From Coix lacryma-jobi var. lacryma-jobi (taxonomy: Eukaryota; Streptophyta; Magnoliopsida; Poales; Poaceae): a stretch of 64,000 bases of DNA. The notes under the pieces are model-generated. The model searched no databases. It saw nothing but the letters and a program-made list of their open reading frames with translations, and had not been told where the DNA came from. This document shows positions 54,080 through 63,840 of this stretch, piece after piece. The translations under genes were made by a program, and so were the position numbers. The stretch's first letter is position 1. Each line of letters starts with the position of its first letter. Location of the stretch: positions 115,439,131-115,503,130 of the forward strand of contig CM019825.1 of NCBI GenBank assembly GCA_009763385.1. Reading direction: 5' to 3'.

Positions 54080-55080
54080 ATTCAACGTGCTGCTGGAGGT
54101 CCGTTGTAGGTTTTGCTCAGGGTGTTCATGTTCATCTTTTGCAAGATTGGAGAGTCGAGTGGTCTTAACCCATGTGAGAAGCCCAACTCCACCACTACTC
54201 GCAAGCTTACCAAGATTCCACCCAAAGAGCCTGTCAAGCCAAACACCAAGGATGGAGTGTTTGTGGAACCTCCAAGAGATCCACCCAAGAAACAGACATC
54301 AAGAAACAATCATTGGTCTCCTAAACCCAACCACCTCAAAAACAAGCTTGACACCATGCCACCATCCAGAGGAGCTTATGCCACAGAAGGGCAAAGTGAT
54401 CCACACCCCTACCATGAGTACCAACAACCCCCTATGAGTAGCGGTGAGGTACCATTGTGAGCACTGTGGGAGAGATGGACACTTGAGCGATTTTTGCTTT
54501 CGGCGAAGAGAGAGGCGCGCCTTGCAAAGGAGATGAACATCACGACATGTACCATCCTTTCCATGATGTACATTGTGCCAATGTTCAGAGGCGTGCTGCT
54601 AGGCCTAGAGGCCCAAAGCTCAAGTTCCTAGGCCTAGGCCGCGAGGAGGTCGTGCCCGGCGGGAGCCTGCAGTTGTGAGCTATGGACCCGTGGCGTTGGC
54701 TTTGTAGTGAGCGTTTCCCACCACCGCGTTTTGAGTATCGCGATGGACGCTCTTCCTTAGCGGACCATGTTTTCCTCTACGTGGTGATCGCTCTTCCCGT
54801 AGGCGTGCTAGGAATGGTTTTTATGCTAACCGTTCTTTTGAGCAGCCGGCCCAACACTGGTATTCTCCTACTTCACTAACCCCAGTGTGGACCGTATGCT
54901 CACCCTATGTCTTTTTATTGATGTAGGTAAACGATGGAGAATGTTTGGTTGGTGGATTTGGGTGTTCGAGACACATGACCGAAACGCCAAGTGGTTTCTC
55001 CAGTCTTGTCCGGTCGCCGGAAGGAGTTTATCACCTTCGGCGACAATAGCAAAGGTAAGGTGTTGTCTCGTGGGTCGGTG
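54080..55080 (+). pseudogene. S3 gag-pol junction, second knuckle and aspartic protease
   Basis: A second knuckle, CEHCGRDGHLSDFCFRR (near 54450-54500), matches the CSFCKKDGH type of S1. The protease active site follows near 54937: WLVDLGCSRHMT, where copia elements have W-x-x-D-S-G-C-x-x-H-M; the Ser is Leu here. SPSATIAKVRC then matches the following fold in a shifted frame. The protease would cut the single Gag-Pol polyprotein. Confidence 0.8.
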
Positions 55081-55324
55081 CGAGTTAATGAGCCACTTTG
55101 TGTTGCGCGATGTTGCTCTTGTTTCTAACTTGCATTTAACCTTCTTTCTATTTTGCAACTTTTGATGATGACTATGAGATTCGTTTTTAAGCCTAATCAC
55201 AGTCGTATTTTGGATCCTGGGGCAATCTTGTATGTTTGATTTCGCCCTTTGGAAAAGTCTTTCGTGCAAATCTCGGAGTCGTTTGGGATTTCTCGTTGTC
55301 TTTTGGCTGGACCTTCCTCCTTTG

Positions 55325-56280
55325 ATCTTTGGAAGTGGCATATGAGACTTGGTCACTTAGCTTCGACTTGCTTGCAGGCTTAGTTCACTTGGCTTAATCG
55401 AGGATTGCCAAGTTGTCTATGGAGAAGATCTTGTTTGCCATTCTTGTAGACATGGGAAGATGGTTGCCGCTCCCCACCATCCAGTGACTCAGGTCATGAC
55501 TAATCGGCTGGAGAGCTTTGCACATGGACCTTGTTGGTCCGGCTCGGGTGAGCTCGGTTGGGGGGAAGTGGTACGTGCTTGTGTTGTTGATGACTTTCGA
55601 GATATTCGTGGGGTTTCTTTTTAGTGAGAAAACTGAGACTTTCTCTTTGCTCGCAATCTGATTTTGCGTCTTCAGAATGAGTTCCCTTGAACTCAATGCG
55701 AGCTATTCGTAGTGATAATGGTTCCGAGTTAAGAACTCGGATTTTGAGAAGTTTTGTAACTCTTTGGGTTTAGAGCATCAGTTTTCTTCCCTACACACCG
55801 CCTCAGAATGGTGTTGTAGAGAGGAAGAATCGGACCCTTGTAGAGATGGCCAGGACGATGCTCGATGAGCATAGACTCCTAGGCGATATTTGGCGAAGCT
55901 ATGAGCACTGCATGCTACATTTCCAATCGCATTTTCTCCGAGCTTTCTTGAAAAGACTTCTTATGAGTTGCGTTTTGGAAAACAGCCCAAGGTGAGTTAT
56001 TTTAGAGTTTCGGTTGCCACTATTTTATACTCAAGAAAGGCAACCTGGACAAGTTTGAGTCTCGTTCTTCTGATGGTGATTTTTGGGTTATGGCACTCAC
56101 ACTCGTGCATATCGTGTACTTAACCTTGATACTAACCGAGTCATGGAGACATCCGATGTCACCTTCGACGAGACCATGGTTTGTCCTTCTTCTCGTTTTG
56201 AGCGTGCAGGTGATCATGAGGTTGGCAAGCCTCTTTTTGATGATGAGGACGAGGGTGCTGAAGGGATGGATGACCCAGCA
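55325..56280 (+). pseudogene. S3 integrase (pre-integrase zinc finger and core)
   Basis: WKWHMRLGHL (55329) and VCHSCRHGKM (55433) give the HHCC zinc finger in fragments. The core follows with HMDLVGPARVSS (first Asp near 55525), IRSDNGSEL (second Asp near 55700) and NGVVERKNRTLVEMARTML with the catalytic Glu (near 55810). The linker reads RVLNLDTNRVMETSDVTFDE (56112-56171). Order is integrase before RT, which defines Ty1/copia. Several frames, so inactive. Confidence 0.88.
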
Positions 56281-56589
56281 CACCTCCACCTGCTGTGCCG
56301 CAAAGAGCGACCTCTACTACCACTCACGGCCCCGATCCTTCTTCTTCAACTACTTGGGGCCGTGGGATCCGCCACCTTGAGCGGTACTTTTGTACCTAAG
56401 GAGCGTAGCTGCTGTTGAGGAGGAGGTATCTCAGTCAGGAGGCGCCATGACACATCTAGCGCCAACACCCGCCTCAACAGATGATCGGCAGCATCGGCGA
56501 ACGTGTCACTCGGTCAAGGTCACAACAAATCTCTCACTTTGCTCATTCTGCATTTGTTGCTGATTTTCAACCCCGAGTGTGGACACGCT

Positions 56590-57330
56590 TTATCTGATCC
56601 GGATTGGGTCAATGCCATGCATGAGAAGTTGAAAAATTTTGAAATAAATTGGGTTTGGGTTTTGGTTCCACCTCCTCCTGAGTGTCACCCTATTGGGACA
56701 AAATGGGTTTTCAAAAACAAACAAGGAGAGGATGGCCATGTTGTGAGAAACAAGGCCAGACTTAGTAGCCCAGGGGTATAGTCAGAAGGAGGGGATAGAC
56801 TATGAGGAGACTTTTGCTCCTGTAGCTCGTTTGGAGGCAATTAGGATACTCTTGGCTTTTGCTGCATCCAAGGGTTTAAACTTTTTCAAATGGATGTCAA
56901 GAGTGCCTTCTTAAATGGCTACATAGAAGAAGAGGTTTATGTAAAACAACCCGCGGTTTCAAAAATCCCAAGTTTCCAAACCATCTCTTTAAACTTCACA
57001 AAGCTTTGTATGTTTTAAAACAAGCCCCTAGAGCCTGGTATGATAGGTTGAAAACCTTTTTGCTTGCTAAGGGTTTTAAAATGGGTTGTGTGGATAAAAC
57101 GCTTTTTCTCCTCAAGCAAGGCAATGACACTCTCTTGGTCCAGATTTACGTGGATGATATCATTTTTGGTGGTTCTTCTCACGCTTTGGTTGCCAAGTTT
57201 GCAGACACTATGAGCAGGGAGTTTGAGATGAGCATGATGGGCGAGTTGACGTTTTTCCTTGGGTTGCAAATCAAGCAATCCCGAGAGGGGACGTTCATAC
57301 ACCAGGTAAGTACACCAAGGACATCCTGAA
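56590..57330 (+). pseudogene. S3 reverse transcriptase
   Basis: GTKWVFKNKQGEDGHVVRNK (56695-56754), EGIDYEETFAPVARLEAIRI (56793-56852), ALYVLKQAPRAWYDRLKTFL (57003-57062) and the catalytic YVDD (57147-57158) inside LLVQIYVDDIIFGG. FFLGLQIKQS follows. The 57006-57329 frame is open for 107 codons, the longest clean stretch of pol. Frames change at about 56770, 56880 and 57005. The enzyme copies the element's RNA into DNA. Confidence 0.93.
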
Positions 57331-57334
57331 GAAG

Positions 57335-58030
57335 TTCGACATGGGTGAGGCCAAGCCTCTTCCAACACCCATGCCGACCACGGAGGGCCCTGGTGGGATG
57401 TGGATGGAGAAGCTGTGGACCAGACAGAGAGGAGTACCGGGTATGATCGGGTCGCTGTTGTACCTGACGGCGACACGCCTGGACATCCAGTTCGCGGGTG
57501 TGTCTTTGCGCGTGATTTCAGTCGTCGCGCGCACCTCGCACCGTCAGGCGTCAAGCGCATTATGAGGTACTTATGCTTCACTCCAGAGTTTGGGATTGGT
57601 ATTCTGCTTCCTCCACCCTCTCCCTTTGCGGTTATTCTGACCGATTTGCTGGTTGCTGACTTGATCGCAAGTCCACTTCTGGTACTTGTCAGTTTATTGG
57701 TTCTTCTCTTGTTTCGTGGTCTTCTCGCAAGCAGTCTAGTGTCGCCCAGTCTACCACGGAGGCTGAATATGTTGCTGTGGCTAGCTGCTGTTCGCAGTTG
57801 CTTTGGATGATGGCCGCTTTGCGTGATTTTGGTCTGAGCTTTTCTCGCATTCCTTTGCTTTGTGACAGCACGAGTGCTATTAGCTTGCTAAGAACCCGTG
57901 CTGCACTCTAAGACCAAACACATTGATGTGCGCTTTCATTTTCTGCGAGACCATTATGAGAAGGGTGATATCGACCTTCGCATGTCGATACTCATCATCA
58001 GTTGGCTGATATTTTCACCAAGCTTTAGAC
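57335..58030 (+). pseudogene. S3 RT connection and RNase H
   Basis: PGMIGSLLYLTATRLDIQFA (57438-57497) and SGVKRIMRYL precede RNase H. STTEAEYVAVASCC (near 57757-57798), CDSTSAISL, KTKHIDVRFHFLRDHYEKGD and HHQLADIFTKL (ending near 58026) follow. These are the conserved copia RNase H blocks, with the TEAEY and DS acids present but in shifted frames. The coding part ends here. Confidence 0.9.
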
Positions 58031-59668
58031 CAATCAACTTTTGCTAGTTTGAGAGGTGAGCTTGGTGTGTGTTTCCCCTTTAGTTGGGGGAAACATTTTG
58101 ATTCATGTATTATAGACTGACTCTTTTTTCTTTCAATTGTCATCATGCATCTTTGCATTTCATCTTGCATATTGTACATTCAGAGCTTCATGTATATAAT
58201 CCTTAGAATGTGACTATGCTCTATATAGTGTATGCTCCGATGCTTTATGATGGTGCTTGTAGCTTATGCTCTTTGATCATGACTGATAATGTTGTGAGCT
58301 GAGCTATTTTATGAATGGTGAATTTGCTTAATGACACGAAACTTGAAAATGTTCACCATTGAGATATGCAACTAGCATGTGTAGAATGTGTTGAAATCAC
58401 TTGTGCTCTTCATATATGCTAGGTTGCTATGTCTCTAGTTCTGAGTCATTCACTTGCTTGGTATGTTCATTTTCTGCTTAATTTTGAACCAAGATAAGTG
58501 AATTGGAAAGATCGAGATGGGATTGCTTGTCAGCACATCACAGTATCGAGACTATTTCTCATTGCACCTTGAGTTGTGTAGTGTATGACTGAAACTGTTG
58601 CTTTAAGCTTCTGATTGCTTCTGCATAGGCTTCGCACAGTTGAAAAGTTAGACAATGATAAGCTTTCAACCTCTCGCAATCACATGCTAAAATTTGAACT
58701 TGTGTAATTTAACAGCTGCAACTCCGATAAAATTTGAATACACAAGTCTATGTTTCATTCTATAGCATGATGATTGAACCTAAGGGGTAGTTCACCTTGT
58801 ATACATGTTTAACACTTGTTTGACTTCCTGTCTATACATGTTTAGTGTATTTTGATGGTGAATACCTTTTTGGCTGAAAACTGCTCATTTTGCTCCAATG
58901 TTCAGATTTCATATTGGTGATCAGTTTGAGCCTTTGCTAGCTTCTGTGTATATTGTTGAGTCATCGGATCAGCATTTTGTTGAGCATCTCTCATTCTATC
59001 GACTATATTCCTGAAGCTGCTAACTTGCATTTTAACTCATATGCATTTGGAGGGGAGATACTTGATAGTGCATTTCAACTAGGGGGGAGAAATTTGCCAA
59101 ATCATAAGGGGGAGAAATTCTCTCAAATCATAAGATCAACTAAGGGGAGCTTTCTGGTTGTGTGCACTATGGAGGGGGAGTTTGAGCTGGCTCGGTTTTT
59201 GAGGTTTTTGAATTACCAATTGGTTCAGAGTTTTTCTAAAGTCTCAAATTGGTATGGAGCATTTTGGTAGCTAGTTGTGTTGAGCCTTTGCCTCTTTCTT
59301 GAGGGACTAGCGCCTTTGCCTTTGTGCTCTTCAGGGTGGTATCGAGCTGTCTCGCTAGCAGGTTGAGCTCGTTCTGCCTCTTCTTGAGGGCTAGCTCTAT
59401 TCTGCTTGAACTTCAATTGGTATTTCATTGGTGTCGAGTTATCTCGCCAGTGGGTGAGCCTGTTCTACCTCTTCTTGAGGGCTAGCTTTGCTTTGCTTGG
59501 TCGCGTCGAGCCGTTGCCCATGTCTTTGGGGACCAAGTTGTTGCTCTTTCCACTTGACCTTCTTCGGCTTTGCTATGCTTTTGGGTCATTTGGTCGAGTT
59601 CTCTCTTCTCCTTTCTTCCTTCCTCTATTCCATTATGATTTGTGTTGGTAGTTGACAATGCACTCATC
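58031..59668 (+). other. S3 post-pol region with repeats
   Basis: No supported frame. Contains GGGGGAGAAAT-like purine stretches (59078-59115, 59165-59180), probable secondary plus-strand primers, and imperfect repeats at 59265-59545 sharing CTTGAGGGCTAGC and GTCGAG. Matches S1 in reverse complement. Confidence 0.7.
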
Positions 59669-59680
59669 AAGGCGGGAGAT
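59669..59680 (+). other. S3 polypurine tract
   Basis: AAGGCGGGAGAT against the LTR start. Confidence 0.75.
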
Positions 59681-60067
59681 TGCGGATACATGGGTGTATG
59701 CTGAGTCTCGAGTGATGAGTGATTGTCAACTGGAATAATGTGCATGTTCTTTGGCTTGTGTTGTGCAGGTGTCGAGCACGGATATAGTGATCGAAGACAA
59801 GGTGAAGGTCAAGTAGAGACGTGCCGTGCCGATGGACCGAGAGTGGCGAAGGGCGGACGTGAGGCTTGGACTGAGGGACCGGTGGGCCGAGGATCAGCTG
59901 TGGTGGCTGGCAGCCTGGGACAGCGACGAGCAAAGACTTGCGGGCGCAGTGTTGCTCGGTTCGAGGACCTGGGGACATGTGTCGGTGGACGGGGTGCACG
60001 GGCGGTGCATCCCCTCTACGGCTCGGTTTGGTGGTTGAGCACAGAAAAACCACCGAGTGGACGGTTT

Positions 60068-60292
60068 CCAGGTTTGGGCCTCAAAACCTGGGCGCTGATG
60101 GTTTACGAGTTTGGGCCACAAAACTCAGGCTGAGGATGGTTTCCAGGTTTGGGCCTCAAAACCTGGGCGCTGCGGGTTTCTGAGTTTGGGCCACAAAACT
60201 CAGGCGATGGACGGCTGGTTTCCCGGTTTGGGCCTCAAAACCGGGGGTTGGTGTGAAGGCTGGTTTCCCGGTTTGGGCCACAAAAACGGGGG
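60068..60292 (+). repeat. Covarying hairpin array in S3 3' LTR
   Basis: Six units at 37-42 bp spacing: CCAGG/CCTGG (60068-60091), CGAG/CTCA (60106-60127), CCAGG/CCTGG (60143-60166), CTGAG/CTCAG (60180-60203), CCCGG/CCGGG (60222-60245), CCCGG/ACGGG (60267-60292). Centre is TTTGGGCC(T/A)CAAAA throughout. Confidence 0.87.
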
Positions 60293-61083
60293 GGAAGTCC
60301 GGGAAAAGGACAAGTAGAGCCGTGGCGGCCCGTGGCGACAATGGGTGAGGTTGCGTCGAGGCAACGCTACCAGTTATGCGGGCGTCGCCGTCGGATCACT
60401 ATCTCTTCAAGTTGGTCTAGGATAGCCTTAGGGTTTGGCTGGTTCGCTCTGTAAATAACTAGGGGTAGAGTAGAGGGAATTAGAATTTGGATAAGTAGGG
60501 AGACACCTACCTCCGATCTTATCTCAGTCATTTGCTCTTTGCCTTCTAGGTTTTCCTGCTCTCCCAATCCCCTGCTGTGTAGCAACTGAGATCCACAGAG
60601 AACCATACCTCTGTGTACTGGAGATTTTGAGGAAGTGAGACCGTAATCTCACTATTGTAGCGTGTGGTAGCCAACCGGTTGCAGATTGATGTGTTGATTC
60701 ACGTTTTGTTCGTGTTCTTCGCGTTCTTTGTTTCTCCGCGATTTTCCCGTCACTCGATCTCCCTCTCTACTTCGTCTTTTCGAAATCCGTTTGAATCAAC
60801 TTGTTCTTTATAGTGAGGAGTTCATTTCCCCGAAGAAATTCATCTAACTCCTCACGAACAAGTAGATCGGGTTGTTTTCGTTTTCATGGCGCTTTTCGGT
60901 TCATTTTCCGTCCCTTTTTGATTCCCGTTGATTGAGTCAATTGGAACAGATGATTTCTTGGGGATAGTCTCCTAACTACCTCGTGATCATCTTCTCCAAG
61001 TTTGAGAACAGGGATTTTGATTTGGATTGGATTTTGGAAGATTTGGGAGAAGGGCATTTGAAATCGCCCTCCCTGAGTGACCG

Positions 61084-61345
61084 CGGATAGTCCACCACTC
61101 AGGGCGCAGACAGTCCGTGCGTCGGGCTCGAGCCGAATCAGTGGCTTCGCAGTTCGACTGTTCACGTCCAGGTTGACCGGCGGACAGTCCGCCGTTGTCA
61201 TCCGCGGACAGTCCGTGACTGTCCAGGGACTGTTTAGCAACCTTGTTGTTTTGTTCGATTGGGCGGCGGACAGTCCGCCACCTGAACCCGGACAGTCCGC
61301 CGTTGGGCAGACAGTCCGCAGTCTGTAGCCCGGACAGTCCGCGAG
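61084..61345 (+). repeat. GGACAGTCCG dyad cluster in S3 3' LTR
   Basis: Seven ACAGTCCG words and one decayed copy in 260 bp, including GGCGGACAGTCCGCC (61179-61193), a palindrome about a central A. Confidence 0.85.
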
Positions 61346-61768
61346 TTGGCTGCTTGTTGAGTTTTAGTGCGTTTGCTCTCCCGGCTTCTTTGCTTGGTTT
61401 CCGAACTTCTCGTTTGGCCCTAGAGTTGACCAAGGAACCTCTCTAGGTATCTTTGCTACCTGTTAGCATTGGTATTTGGGTATTTCTCAACGTAGCCTTC
61501 CATCTACGTTCGGGACTCAGTTTTTAGGGGTCGAACTTGTGCCGGTGTCTTTTGGCGTTTGACTTGCTATCTCTTTGTGGTGCCTGACTGTGATCCTAGG
61601 GATCATCCACCCTCTTCCAAGGGTCGTGGGCATCATGGTTTCAGTCGAAGCTTTTGGGGGTTGATTTGTGGGACAAAGGCCGAAGTTTTGAGAGAAATTT
61701 TTGAGCTCCCATTCAACCCCCCCCCCCCCCCCGTCTGGTCGCCTTGCTATTGTATTCTCGTTCCTTCA

Positions 61769-61773
61769 GTCTA
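61769..61773. repeat. S3 target site duplication, right (GTCTA)
   Basis: Exact match to 50184-50188; K1 leader resumes. Confidence 0.94.
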
Positions 61774-62119
61774 CACACGTCTTAGCCAACAATTGTGACT
61801 TGTGCTTTGGATACTTATTGAATTTTGCTAATCTGCATTCGTTAATTGCTAATCCTTGTTGTCATATTGTGCCTACCCATAGCTCCACATATACTTCTGT
61901 CAGCACATGTTCATCTTGCAATTGTTACCCATGCTCAACAACAGATTGCTTTGTCACTTTGGTTTGCTCTTGTTTGGCGTTGGTAAGAATACAGGCAAGA
62001 CGGTGGTAAGCCGCTTGTGATTTGCTTTCCACTTTCACCACCAGCACCACCACCACCAATTGGTTCCTTTTAGTTGATAGGGATAATACTTTGTTGTTGT
62101 CTTTTTCTATCTTCTAACA
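61774..62119 (+). other. K1 leader, second part
   Basis: Non-coding up to the gag start. A CACCACCACC run lies near 62037-62056. Confidence 0.6.
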
Positions 62120-62900
62120 ATGGCAGGAATTCCGACGGACTTCAATGAGTTTGTGTCCAAGGGTGAGCTTACAACATTCATGAATGAATAACGCAACCTT
62201 ATGACCAAGCTGACACGCAATGCGAACAATATGGTCAACCACATTGAACAGCTTGAGCAACGCCCTCAACCTCATCGTGTGATGATGAAGATACGAATGA
62301 TTTTGGTGATGAAGATGCGGATGCTGACGCTAGTCCCCGTCGCCGCCTCAACTTCAATCGTCGCGGTATGGGAGGTAATAATCATAATAATGATCCTTTT
62401 GCTAAAATTAAATTTAGCCTACCTCCTTTTGCTGGTAATATGGATCCAGAGACATATTTAGATTGGAAACTTGCTATTCAACAAAAATTTGATTCTCATA
62501 ATGTTCCTGCTGAGCATAGAGTTAGACTTGCTACTAGTGAGTTTACTAATTTTGCCTTGTTTTGGTGGAGTGATCTTTGCAATGCTAATAATGCTGTTGT
62601 TGTGCCTCAAACATGGAACGGTTTAAAGCAACATATGAAATCTTATTTTGTTCTTCCTTGTTACCAACGTGATTTACGTTTGAAACTACAAACTTTAAAA
62701 CAAGGTGATAAAGGAGTAGAGGCATACTATCAAGAACTGCTTATTGGTTTAGCACGTTGTGGTATACATGAAGATGATATGCTAGTGCTAGATTCTTTGG
62801 TGGTTTGAATCATGATATCTAGGATATTCTTGATTACAAATATTGGAATAGGTTCAGTGAATTATATATCATCTTGCTCTTAAAGCTCAAAGAGAAGTAC
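62120..62900 (+). pseudogene. K1 Gag, capsid part
   Basis: ATG at 62120 opens AGIPTDFNEFVSKGELTTF, then a stop at about 62189 where Gln or Glu would be expected. The same frame continues (RNLMTKLTRNANNMVNHIEQ), then shifts near 62280 into DDEDTNDFGDEDADA and RRRLNFNRRGMGG. The main frame 62368-62808 reads KIKFSLPPFAGNMDPETYLD, FDSHNVPAEHRVRLA, FALFWWSDL and LKQGDKGVEAYYQELLIGL, the capsid of a chromovirus. A further shift near 62808 leads into the nucleocapsid frame. Start chosen because the PBS-gag distance and the Met context fit. Confidence 0.85.
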
Positions 62901-63260
62901 AAGGACGCAGACAACAACACTTGCCTTTCAGGTATAACAATGGGAGGATTTTTCAGCAACGTTCTGAGCCGGAAAACACCCATGCTTCTTGTCACGCCCC
63001 AGCCATCTACACCTTCCGCTTCTTCCGGGGTAAGTAAATTGTCTAATGTGCAGTTTCCACAGCTGAAGAAAGGTGCCACTCCGAGTGCATCTACTAGCTC
63101 TTCCTCGTCCAGCTCTAAAATCATTTACCACCGATGCAAAGGCATGGGACATGTCTTGAAGGATTGCCCCAGTCGTCACGCTTTCATTGCTACCGAGGAT
63201 GGATATGTAAGTACTAATGATGTTGAAGATGATTTAGCTCTTGCTGCTAACATTGTTGCA
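62874..63260 (+). pseudogene. K1 Gag nucleocapsid with altered zinc knuckle
   Basis: Ser-rich linker, then YHRCKGMGHVLKDC near 63125-63168. The family pattern is C-x2-C-x4-H-x4-C, and here the first Cys is Tyr (TAC), which should weaken zinc binding. It continues in frame to the protease without a stop: 62874-63683 is one 269-codon frame. Confidence 0.82.
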
Positions 63261-63840
63261 GATTCCACCGAGGACGATCAAGACAAGGAGACCATCACCA
63301 TTGACTCTGTGGCTACTGCTGCGGACTACCCTAGCCTTCTGGTGCAGCGTGTGTTGAGTACACGTGTGGGACATGAAGAAGATAAGAAGATCCAATGCCA
63401 CAATTTGTTTCGCATGTATCTCATTGTGCATGGTTGTTGTGTTCTCACCATCATTGATAGCGGGAGTTGCAACAACTTGGTGAGTTCAGATTTGGTTCAA
63501 AAGCTTGGCTTGACCACACGACAACATTCGTATCCATACAAACTTCAATGGTTTAATAATAATGGTATGACTAAGGTAACTAAATCAGCACGCATTAGCT
63601 TTTTCACAGGCTCTTATCATGATACTGCTGATTTTGATGTTGTTCCTATGCAAGCTTGTTCCATTTTGTTAGGTCGTCCATGAGAATTTGATAATGATGC
63701 TTTACACCATGGTAGAACTAATACATACACTATCATACATAAGGACAAGAAAATTACTTTGCTGCCTTTGTCTCCTATGGATATTATTAAACATGCTAAA
63801 GAGATTAAAAATAAAAATAAACCCCCAATAGCCATTGCTT
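63261..63840 (+). pseudogene. K1 aspartic protease
   Basis: TIIDSGSCNNLVSSDLV (near 63451) is the active site in the D-S/G-G-S form found in this chromovirus group, with VVPMQACSILLGRP (63640-63681) as the C-terminal block. A stop at 63681-63683 replaces the expected Trp of GRPWEFD (TGG to TGA), after which EFDNDALHHGRTNTY continues in frame, and a second stop comes near 63839. The fold is otherwise complete. It would process the Gag-Pol polyprotein. Confidence 0.85.

Larger units (their letters stand above)
50189..61768 (+). mobile_element. S3: complete SIRE-like Ty1/copia element (decayed)
   Basis: LTRs of 2094 and 2088 bp, GTCTA TSDs, tRNA-Met-type PBS, gag with UBN2-type capsid and CCHC knuckle, protease, integrase, RT (YVDD), RNase H, a 1.6 kb post-pol region, polypurine tract and 3' LTR, all in the Ty1/copia order (integrase before RT) on the + strand. 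The long post-pol region fits the SIRE/Maximus lineage. Many frameshifts and stops; inactive. Inserted into the K1 leader. Confidence 0.95.
59681..61768 (+). repeat. S3 3' LTR
   Basis: Starts TGCGGATACATGG and ends GTTCCTTCA. Hairpin array at 60068-60292, GGACAGTCCG cluster 61084-61345, U5 C-tract of 16. Confidence 0.95.

Noticed and set aside
60068..60292. CRISPR-like array of about 38 bp units
   Set aside because: Units are imperfect tandem hairpins without unique spacers, in a eukaryotic LTR present in four copies.
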